Source: Azonexus sp. (GTDB lineage: Bacteria; Pseudomonadota; Gammaproteobacteria; Burkholderiales; Rhodocyclaceae). From it: DNA of 64,000 nt. The position numbers and the translations under genes are program-made. How positions within the stretch are numbered: the stretch's first letter is position 1; each line of letters opens with the position of its first letter. Under the pieces are notes generated by a model, which worked only from the letters and a program-made list of their open reading frames with translations, was not told where the DNA came from and made no database searches. The stretch is from NCBI GenBank assembly GCA_030696345.1, contig JAUYSK010000008.1, positions 62,001-126,000 of the forward strand, read 5' to 3'. Below are positions 57,415 through 64,000 of the stretch, in pieces.

Positions 57415-58761
57415 ATGCCATCAACCTCGCCCGACGCCCAGAAAATGCACCCTCGTTTGATGATCGCCGATCTGGAAGAGCACCCGCTCCGCCAGCGTCT
57501 GAACAACGAATTCCATGCCCGCCCGCCGATTCCGCTGGTCGGCCCGGTGCTGGTTTCGCATCTGGTCTTCAAGCACAGCGCGACGACCGCCCAGGCCGAG
57601 CGCGACAACCTCGCCAAGCTCTGCCAGAACCAGGTCTGCAACTCGATCGAAAGTTCCGACGCCCACATGATGCTGGAGACCGGCGCCTTTCGCATGCGCT
57701 GGGAGTTGCACACCGAGTTTTCGAGCTACACCTTTTTCCGCCCGCTGATCAGCGGCGAGGAACTGCATCCTGACGTCACCGCCTTCGACGCCGTGCATCC
57801 AGAATGGCTGTCCGGCATTCCCGGCAAGCTGATGGTGGCGACCCATGTCGAGCTGCGGTCGACCGAGGAAATCAGCCCGGAATCAGTGCTGGCCAATCTT
57901 TCGCCGAGCGGCCGCCAGATGGTTGCAGCGCAGGTGGCCGACAGCGCTGCCTGGATCTTTACCGATTTCAAGATCGACAATGGTTTCTCCCGCTTTCTCG
58001 TGCTCAATGTCGGCATGACCCAGCGCCAGACCGGCCGTACCGTGCAGCGCCTGGTCGAGATCGAAACCTATCGGATGATGGCGCTGCTCGGCCTGCCCAT
58101 CGCCAAGGAAGTCAGCCGCTGGCTCTACAAGGGCGAAAAGCAGCTGGCCGAACTGATGGACCAGATCGGTCAGGCCCGTTCGCCGGATGACGAGCGCAAC
58201 GTGCTGTCGACGCTTTCGGCGCTGGCCGCTGAAGTCGAGCACTCGGTCGCCCGCACTACCTTCCGCTTCGGCGCCTCGCGCGCCTATCACGGGCTGGTCA
58301 TGCAGCGCATCGAAGAACTGCGCGAAAAACGCATTTCCGGCCTGCCGACCTTCTTCGAATTCATGCAGCGCCGCCTGTTGCCGGCGATGAACACCTGCGA
58401 GGCGATCAGCCGCCGGCAGGAAGAGCTCTCCGGCCGCGTTGCCCGTAACAGCCAATTGCTGCGCACCCGCGTCGACATCGAACTGGAACGCCAGAACCAG
58501 GAACTGCTCGGCCAGATGAACCAGCGCGCAAAATTGCAACTGCGCCTGCAGGAAACGGTCGAAGGCCTGTCCATCGTCGTCCTGACCTACTACGGCTCGC
58601 AGCTGGTGCAGTATTTGGCCAAGGGCACCAAGGATTTGCATCACCTGAACACTGACGTGATCACGGCGATTTCGATCCCGGTGATCGCCGGGCTGCTCGC
58701 CTGGGGCACCCGCCGCATGCGCAAGAAACTCGCGGCCGAAGCCGGCGAAACGTCGCATTAA
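57415..58761 (+). CDS. DUF3422 membrane-anchored protein
   Basis: 448 residues. HPLRQRLNNEFHARPP near the start and VLVSHLVFKH, FSSYTFFR and GRTVQRLVEIETYRMMALLG are DUF3422 signatures. A coiled-coil stretch (about 330-390) leads to two C-terminal helices (VEGLSIVVLTYYGSQLV; AISIPVIAGLLAWG) separated by a KGTKDLHHLN turn, a CorA-like hairpin. Function unknown. The start could also be the Met at residue 11. Confidence 0.88.
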   Translation: MPSTSPDAQKMHPRLMIADLEEHPLRQRLNNEFHARPPIPLVGPVLVSHLVFKHSATTAQAERDNLAKLCQNQVCNSIESSDAHMMLETGAFRMRWELHTEFSSYTFFRPLISGEELHPDVTAFDAVHPEWLSGIPGKLMVATHVELRSTEEISPESVLANLSPSGRQMVAAQVADSAAWIFTDFKIDNGFSRFLVLNVGMTQRQTGRTVQRLVEIETYRMMALLGLPIAKEVSRWLYKGEKQLAELMDQIGQARSPDDERNVLSTLSALAAEVEHSVARTTFRFGASRAYHGLVMQRIEELREKRISGLPTFFEFMQRRLLPAMNTCEAISRRQEELSGRVARNSQLLRTRVDIELERQNQELLGQMNQRAKLQLRLQETVEGLSIVVLTYYGSQLVQYLAKGTKDLHHLNTDVITAISIPVIAGLLAWGTRRMRKKLAAEAGETSH

Positions 58762-58798
58762 TTTATAATCCTTCTCTTTTGCTTTCGGGAAATCTGCC

Positions 58799-59731
58799 GT
58801 GACCGCTCCGCTTTTCGAATCCTCCATCACCAGCCTGAAGTTGCTCAACAAGGGCAAAGTCCGCGACATCTACGCCGTCGATGCCGACAAGCTGCTGATC
58901 GTCACCTCCGACCGCCTCTCCGCCTTCGACGTCATCCTGCCGGACCCGATTCCGCGCAAGGGCGAAGTGCTGCAAGCCGTCGCCAATTTCTGGTTTGAAA
59001 AACTCGGCCACGTCGTGCCGAATCAATTGACCGGCATCGACCCGGAAAGCGTCGTCGCCGAGAACGAGCGCGAGCAGGTTCGCGGCCGCGCCGTCGTCGT
59101 CAAGCGCCTCAAGCCGCTGCCGATCGAAGCAGTCGTCCGTGGCTACGTCATCGGTTCCGGCTGGAAGGACTACAAGGAAACTGGCGCCATCTGCGGTATC
59201 GCCCTGCCGGCCGGCCTGAAGATGGCCCAGAAGCTGCCCTCCCCGATCTTTACCCCGGCCACCAAGGCCGAAGTCGGCGATCACGACGAAAATGTCTCCT
59301 ACGAGCAAGCCGCCGCTAATTGCGACGCCGCCCTGGCCGAAGCCCTCAAGGGCACCGGCAAGACCGGCGCCCAACTCTGCGCCGAAGCCCGCGACGCCGC
59401 CATCCGCCTCTACGAAGAAGCGGCTGTCTTCGCTGCCACCCGCGGCATCATCATCGCCGACACCAAGTTCGAATTCGGTATCGACGCCGCCGGCACCCTG
59501 CACCTGATCGACGAAGCCCTGACCCCGGACTCCTCACGTTTCTGGCCGGCCGACCAGTACGAGGAAGGCAAGAATCCGCCGTCCTACGACAAACAGTTCG
59601 TCCGCGATTACCTGGAAACGCTGGACTGGGGCAAAGTCGCCCCCGGCCCCAAGCTGCCGGCCGACGTCATCGCCCGGACCAGCGCCAAGTACATCGAAGC
59701 CTACGAAAAGCTCACCGGCAAGACGCTGTAA
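58799..59731 (+). CDS. purC: SAICAR synthetase PurC
   Basis: 310 residues with a GTG start at 58799. [40 protein letters not shown] and [15 protein letters not shown] are conserved. It joins aspartate to CAIR in purine synthesis. The length is that of the long eukaryote-like form common in betaproteobacteria. It is single, followed by a strong terminator. Confidence 0.96.
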   Translation: MTAPLFESSITSLKLLNKGKVRDIYAVDADKLLIVTSDRLSAFDVILPDPIPRKGEVLQAVANFWFEKLGHVVPNQLTGIDPESVVAENEREQVRGRAVVVKRLKPLPIEAVVRGYVIGSGWKDYKETGAICGIALPAGLKMAQKLPSPIFTPATKAEVGDHDENVSYEQAAANCDAALAEALKGTGKTGAQLCAEARDAAIRLYEEAAVFAATRGIIIADTKFEFGIDAAGTLHLIDEALTPDSSRFWPADQYEEGKNPPSYDKQFVRDYLETLDWGKVAPGPKLPADVIARTSAKYIEAYEKLTGKTL

Positions 59732-59755
59732 GCGACCGTCGCAGCAAGACAAACC

Positions 59756-59790
59756 AAACGCCCGCGCAACGCGGGCGTTTCTGTTTTGTA
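59756..59790 (+). terminator. Rho-independent terminator after purC
   Basis: AAACGCCCGCG-CAA-CGCGGGCGTTT stem followed by CTGTTTTG. Confidence 0.88.
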
Positions 59791-60075
59791 ATTCCGAACC
59801 GGGAATGGAAAAGCTACTAGGGCGATGGGAGCTTTTGAGAGGCTGGGTTGCGCCCGTTGGAGACAATCAAGGAAAAAGGAAGCTGCCGCTGGCGGCAGTG
59901 TGAACAACGGAAATTTCAAGGTGATTTCGCGTAGCTCAAACCATGCCCTACCCGCGGGGGTGACGGGCAATCCTATCCATATCGCAGTCGATGAAACAGC
60001 GATGCTCACGGTTTTAGGCAAGGCTTATACTTAAAAGCTGCTACCACTCAAATTCTCAACCAGAAACTTTTAGCC
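59791..60075. other. Intergenic stretch between purC and the chemoreceptor gene
   Basis: No convincing gene on either strand. It contains a small hairpin GCTGCCGC-TGG-CGGCAG near 59880-59898 and probably the promoter of the chemoreceptor gene. No sigma-28, sigma-54 or riboswitch pattern was recognised. Confidence 0.5.
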
Positions 60076-61731
60076 ATGTTCAAAAATCTCAAAATCGGCG
60101 TCCGTCTCATGGGTCTGCTTGGCATTCTGCTGATCGTGATTGCCATCATCACCACCATGGCGAAGATAGGCTTGAGTGAGGGCAGTGATGATCTGCAACA
60201 CACCTACGAAGATAAGCTGCAGCCCATCCGTCTGACGGCACGCATTCAGCTCCTGCTTGAAGACACCCGCGCCCAACTGATGCTGGGTCTGCAACACAAC
60301 CCAAGCTCGGCATTGTCGAAACTGCATGACCATCCGACCTCTATGCATACTGATGCCATTTCAAAGGCATTGACTGAAGTCAGTGCCACCTGGAAGGAAA
60401 TGCTGAACGGACGCACGCCGTCGCCAGAAGAAAAGGCAGCGCTCGACAAGTTCGGAAAAGCCATGGACGAGTACATCAAGGAAGGTCTCGAACCCTCCTT
60501 TAAAGCCATGCTTGCCAATGACTACGACACTGCCAACCTTGATTTGCTGAAGAAGACCAACCCGAAGAACAATGCATTACGGGCAGCTGCAACCGAACTG
60601 CGTGATTTCTACGGCAAGAGCGCGGAAACCCTCTATAAACAATCGATCGAAGACCAAGAGCGCACAGCGAATACGATGCTGATTCTCGGCATTGTTTCCA
60701 CTATGCTGGCCGTTATCCTTGGCCTGTGGATCACCCGCGGGATCACCCGCCCGATCAACGAAGCACTGAACGCCGCCACCCGCCTCGCCGAAGGCGACCT
60801 CACCGTCAAACTCGAATCCGACAGCAAGGACGAAGTCGGCCAGTTGATGAGTGCCATGCAAAACATGATTGCCAAGCTGACCGCGATCATCGGCGAAGTA
60901 CGCACCGCTGCCAACAACCTTACCAACGCTGCCGGCCAGGTTTCTGCCACCGCCCAGTCGCTCTCGCAATCCTCTTCCGAACAAGCAGCGTCGGTTGAAG
61001 AAACCACCTCTTCCATGGAGCAGATGACCGCTTCGATCTCGCAAAACACCGAGAACGCTAAAGTCACCGACGGCATGGCATCGAAGGCCGCCAAGGAAGC
61101 CACTGAAGGCGGCGAAGCGGTCGGCAAAACCGTTGAAGACATGAAGAGCATCGCCAGCAAGATCGGCATCATCGACGACATCGCTTACCAGACCAATCTG
61201 CTGGCACTTAACGCGGCGATTGAAGCAGCCCGTGCTGGCGACCATGGCAAGGGCTTTGCGGTGGTAGCGGCCGAAGTTCGCAAGCTGGCCGAGCGCTCAC
61301 AAGTTGCCGCGCAGGAAATCGGCAATCTGGCCTCTTCTTCAGTCAAACAGGCTGAACGTGCCGGTACGCTGCTGAGCGAAATGGTCCCGACCATTCGTAA
61401 AACCTCTGATCTGGTTCAGGAAATTGCTTCGGCTTCTTCCGAGCAATCAAGCGGCGTCGCGCAGATTAACGGCGCCATGGGTCAACTGAATCAAGCGACG
61501 CAGCAAAATGCGTCGGCTTCCGAAGAACTGGCCGCAACCGCTGAAGAACTCGGCTCGCAGGCCGAGCAACTGCAGCAAACCATGACTTTCTTCCAGCTTG
61601 ATGACAACCAACGCAGCAGTGCCCGCAATATTGCACCGCCAACCCGTTCCAGCGGCAACAAGCCCAAGCTTCAGGTGAGCACCCGCACTGCCGCCGTACA
61701 GGTCAATGAAGGTGATTTCGAACGTTATTGA
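60076..61731 (+). CDS. Methyl-accepting chemotaxis protein
   Basis: 551 residues. TM1 at about 10-28, a periplasmic four-helix-bundle domain of ~170 residues, TM2 at about 197-216, HAMP ([20 protein letters not shown]) and a signalling domain with the hairpin tip [25 protein letters not shown]. The EEL-type stretch [11 protein letters not shown] and flanking Glu/Gln pairs are likely methylation sites. No C-terminal CheR-docking pentapeptide is present. The cheW gene follows by 20 bases. Confidence 0.94.
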   Translation: MFKNLKIGVRLMGLLGILLIVIAIITTMAKIGLSEGSDDLQHTYEDKLQPIRLTARIQLLLEDTRAQLMLGLQHNPSSALSKLHDHPTSMHTDAISKALTEVSATWKEMLNGRTPSPEEKAALDKFGKAMDEYIKEGLEPSFKAMLANDYDTANLDLLKKTNPKNNALRAAATELRDFYGKSAETLYKQSIEDQERTANTMLILGIVSTMLAVILGLWITRGITRPINEALNAATRLAEGDLTVKLESDSKDEVGQLMSAMQNMIAKLTAIIGEVRTAANNLTNAAGQVSATAQSLSQSSSEQAASVEETTSSMEQMTASISQNTENAKVTDGMASKAAKEATEGGEAVGKTVEDMKSIASKIGIIDDIAYQTNLLALNAAIEAARAGDHGKGFAVVAAEVRKLAERSQVAAQEIGNLASSSVKQAERAGTLLSEMVPTIRKTSDLVQEIASASSEQSSGVAQINGAMGQLNQATQQNASASEELAATAEELGSQAEQLQQTMTFFQLDDNQRSSARNIAPPTRSSGNKPKLQVSTRTAAVQVNEGDFERY

Positions 61732-61751
61732 GCTACGGCCAAGGAGTCATC

Positions 61752-62303
61752 ATGGGACAAGTGGTAAAAGCCATGGGAGGCGCCGTGGCCGTCAAGGCCG
61801 ACGAAGCGTCCTCCCAGTACCTGACTTTTGCGCTGGGCAGCGAAATGTTCGCTGTCGGCATTCTCAACGTCAAAGAAATTATCGAGTACGGCAATCTGAC
61901 AGAAATCCCGATGATGCCGACCTTCATTCGCGGCGTGATCAATCTGCGCGGCAGTGTCGTGCCGGTGATTGATCTGGCAGCGCGTTTTGGTGGCAGTCAG
62001 ACCAAAATCGGCCGGCGGACCTGTATTGTCATTGTTGAAGTGCAGGACGACGACACCAAGCACGATATTGGCACCATCGTAGACGCGGTGTCCGAAGTGC
62101 TGGACATTCCGGGCGGCGAGATCGAGCCGCCACCGTCGTTTGGCGCCAATATCCGTGCCGATTTTATCTTTGGCATGGGCAAGGTCGCCGGTAAATTCGT
62201 CATCATTCTCAACATCAACGAGGTGTTGTCGATGGAAGAAATCGCCATGCTCACCATCACTGATGCCATTGCTGAAACCGGAGCAAACGCGACCACAGGA
62301 TAA
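61752..62303 (+). CDS. cheW: Chemotaxis coupling protein CheW
   Basis: 183 residues from MGQVVKAMGG behind AAGGAG. YLTFALGSEMFAVGILNVKEII, IPMMPTFIRGVINLRGSVVPVIDL and FGMGKVAGKFVIILNINEVLS are the CheW receptor- and CheA-binding surfaces. It couples the neighbouring chemoreceptor to CheA, which is not in the window. The first ~25 residues are an extra linker. Confidence 0.95.
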   Translation: MGQVVKAMGGAVAVKADEASSQYLTFALGSEMFAVGILNVKEIIEYGNLTEIPMMPTFIRGVINLRGSVVPVIDLAARFGGSQTKIGRRTCIVIVEVQDDDTKHDIGTIVDAVSEVLDIPGGEIEPPPSFGANIRADFIFGMGKVAGKFVIILNINEVLSMEEIAMLTITDAIAETGANATTG

Positions 62304-62411
62304 AAGCATGGTATTTGGCCGGCTAACCGTAACATTCTCATAAACACCCTCACGCCGCCCCTGCGGTAGCGTGAGATCAGACGTCGGCTTTCAGGTAACG
62401 ATACAGAATGA

Positions 62412-62567
62412 ATGGCTGATTTGAAGATTAATCCTGAATGGCTCTTGCTGGCCGATGTCGGACCAAGCCTTCAGCTGAACATCGCCCCCGGTCAAGCGTC
62501 CGTTACCCTGACCGACGAGGCTGCCATGAACCAACTTTCCAATTTCCATACACCAAGGATGTCCTAA
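62412..62567 (+). CDS. Possible 51-residue protein, unsupported by homology
   Basis: An ATG-to-TAA frame (MADLKINPEWLLLADVGPSL...) in an otherwise gene-free 500-bp gap. Composition is protein-like but the ribosome-binding site is weak and no family is recognised. It could be a decayed fragment. Confidence 0.25.
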   Translation: MADLKINPEWLLLADVGPSLQLNIAPGQASVTLTDEAAMNQLSNFHTPRMS

Positions 62568-62664
62568 CACCATATCCGGCGCATTGCCAATGACAGCCCA
62601 TTGCGCTTGGTGGCGACTTCATCATCCTTGCCCTGCTCCAGAGAGCGCATCTGCTCCCGGTTTC

Positions 62665-62748
62665 GCCACCCCGCGCTTCGGCCGGCTCCTGATCATGCCG
62701 ATTCTCGGCCACGCGTCGTGGAATGCCTACCGCGAGCTTGTAGAATAG
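62665..62748 (+). pseudogene. Likely C-terminal remnant of a membrane protein (DUF2189-like)
   Basis: The frame ATPRFGRLLIMPILGHASWN then AYRELVE and TAG resembles the conserved end of DUF2189-type membrane proteins, which finish with a GHA(S/T)WHAYRxLV motif. Just upstream a different frame reads hydrophobic text (FIILALLQ). No start codon or full gene is present. A terminator follows at 62769, as if closing a lost gene. Confidence 0.35.
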
Positions 62749-62768
62749 GGGTTCTGCCCCCAGATTCA

Positions 62769-62794
62769 ACGGGCGGCCTGACCGCCCGTTTTTC
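62769..62794 (+). terminator. Rho-independent terminator before prlC
   Basis: ACGGGCGG-CCTGA-CCGCCCGT followed by TTTTC, 17 bases before the prlC start. Confidence 0.85.
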
Positions 62795-62811
62795 TTGCCT
62801 GGAATATAAAA

Positions 62812-64000
62812 ATGACGACCGCCAATCCCCTGCTCGACTTCTCCGACCTGCCCCGCTTCGACACCGTTCAGCCGGAACATGTGAAACCGGCCATCGAATC
62901 TCTGTTGACCGCAGGACATGAACTGATCGCCCGCCTCACCGCCGATTCGACGCCCGCCACCTGGCAGGATTTCGCCGGCGCGCTGTCGGAAGGTCTGGAG
63001 CCGTTCGGTCGTGCCTGGGGCATCGTCGGCCATCTGCATTCGGTCAACGACGTGCCGGCCTGGCGCGAGGCTTACAACGAGATGCTGCCCGAGGTTTCGC
63101 GCTTCTACGCCGAGATCGGCCAGAACCTGAAGCTGTTCGAGAAGTACAAGGCACTGCGCGAGAGCGCCGAATACGCCACTCTCTCGGTTGAACAGAAAAA
63201 AGTCGTCGATAACGAGGTTCGCGATTTCCGCCTTTCCGGCGCTGAACTGCCGGAAGATCAGAAGCCACGCTTCCAGGCCATCATGGAAGAGTTGTCGCAA
63301 CTCTCGGCCAAGTTCTCCGAAAACGTGCTCGACGCGACCAACGCCTTTGCCGAAATCATCACCGACGAAGCCCTGCTCTCCGGCCTGCCCGACGATGCCA
63401 AACAGGCGGCCAAAGCCGCTGCCGAAAAGGCCGGCGTCGACGGCTGGCGGTTCAGCCTGCAGGCCCCCTCCTACGGCCCGGTCATGCAATACGCTGACAA
63501 CCGTGACCTGCGCGCCCGCATGTACCGCGCCTACGCCACCCGCGCCGCCGAATTCCACGACGGCAGCAGCAAGCCGGAATGGGACAACACCCCGGTCATG
63601 CAACGCATGCTGGAACTGCGCCGCGAAGACTCGCAGATGCTGGGCTACAACAATTTTGCCGAAGTCTCGCTGGTGCCGAAAATGGCCAACAGCCCGGATC
63701 AGGTACTTGCCTTCCTGCGCGAACTGGCGACCAAAGCCAAACCCTTCGCCGCCAAAGACATCGCCGAACTGCGCAGCTTCGCCAAGGATGAACTCGGGCT
63801 CGAAGATTTCCAGCCCTGGGATGCCGCCTACGTTTCTGAAAAGCTGCTGCAGGCCCGCTACGCCTTCTCGGAACAGGAAGTAAAACAGTATTTCACCGAA
63901 CCCAAGGTGCTGGGCGGCCTGTTCAAGGTCATCGAAAGCCTGTTCAACGTCAAGGTGAAACCTGACACCGCGCCGGTCTGGCACGAGGACGTTCGTTTTT
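62812..64000 (+). CDS. prlC: Oligopeptidase A, 5' part (cut by the window edge)
   Basis: 396 codons are present, open to the last base. FDTVQPEHVKPAIESLL, FGRAWGIVGHLHSVND and LSQLSAKFSENVLDATNAF match the N-terminal half of M3 oligopeptidase A, which degrades short peptides in the cytoplasm. The zinc motif HExxH lies beyond the edge. The start MTTANPLLDF follows a terminator and a short A/T-rich leader. Confidence 0.93.
   Translation, partial: MTTANPLLDFSDLPRFDTVQPEHVKPAIESLLTAGHELIARLTADSTPATWQDFAGALSEGLEPFGRAWGIVGHLHSVNDVPAWREAYNEMLPEVSRFYAEIGQNLKLFEKYKALRESAEYATLSVEQKKVVDNEVRDFRLSGAELPEDQKPRFQAIMEELSQLSAKFSENVLDATNAFAEIITDEALLSGLPDDAKQAAKAAAEKAGVDGWRFSLQAPSYGPVMQYADNRDLRARMYRAYATRAAEFHDGSSKPEWDNTPVMQRMLELRREDSQMLGYNNFAEVSLVPKMANSPDQVLAFLRELATKAKPFAAKDIAELRSFAKDELGLEDFQPWDAAYVSEKLLQARYAFSEQEVKQYFTEPKVLGGLFKVIESLFNVKVKPDTAPVWHEDVRF
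62904..62914 (-). repeat. Dispersed 11-mer CTGCGGTCAAC
   Basis: Exact copy inside prlC (codons for LLTAG). On the minus strand AGAGATTCGATGG follows. Confidence 0.6.

Noticed and set aside
59825-60034. 69-codon frame between purC and the chemoreceptor gene
   Set aside because: No ribosome-binding site, no family and poor composition; the minus-strand frame there is no better.
62503-63984. 493-codon open frame on the minus strand
   Set aside because: It is antisense to prlC, whose protein matches oligopeptidase A from its start; the minus-strand product is low-complexity and unlike any family.

Overview
The window looks like a chromosomal segment of a betaproteobacterium, most likely Rhodocyclaceae and close to Dechloromonas. 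This is inferred from gene content (form II RubisCO followed by cbbQ and cbbO, a two-domain polyphosphate:AMP phosphotransferase, PhoX, a phasin-like protein, several PAS/GGDEF/EAL proteins), from high GC and from gene style; no database was searched. No rRNA, tRNA or CRISPR array was seen.

Region 1 (1-32 kb) is dominated by phosphate metabolism and cyclic-di-GMP signalling. It carries the tail of a GGDEF protein; a glycosyltransferase/diacylglycerol kinase pair; a second glycosyltransferase behind a PlcP-like phosphoesterase with four 11-bp-spaced PhoB-type half-sites upstream; a PhnD-like binding protein paired with a membrane GGDEF/EAL protein; purT; the full pstS-pstC-pstA-pstB-phoU-phoB-phoR set; rpiA; phasin-like, DUF4239 and patatin proteins; a Tat-exported PhoX phosphatase; argA, a polyphosphate:AMP phosphotransferase and rsmE; and two more c-di-GMP proteins. 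Together they suggest phosphate-starvation sensing, scavenging, polyphosphate use and membrane-lipid remodelling.

Region 2 (32-57 kb) is a central carbon and Calvin-Benson-Bassham region built from two opposing gene sets. The + strand set is fbp, an exported protein, tkt, a 46-codon GAPDH remnant, a paralogous exported protein, epd, pgk, pyk and fba. The - strand set is fbp, prk, tkt, gap, a 19-codon fructose-bisphosphate aldolase remnant, rpe and gph. Each set keeps intact the enzyme that is a remnant in the other. cbbY, cbbM, cbbQ, cbbO and cbbR follow on the + strand. Between the two sets (about 42.15-44.09 kb) lies a lower-GC block with a well-formed integron attC site and small membrane-protein and GNAT genes, which looks like an integrase-less gene-cassette cluster.

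Region 3 (57-64 kb) holds a DUF3422 membrane protein, purC, a chemoreceptor with cheW, a degraded stretch, and the start of the oligopeptidase A gene, cut by the window edge.

An 11-bp word, CTGCGGTCAAC, occurs nine times across the window, often between genes and usually followed by an A/T tract. Its layout recalls the Pasteurellaceae DNA uptake sequence and is the most unusual signal here.
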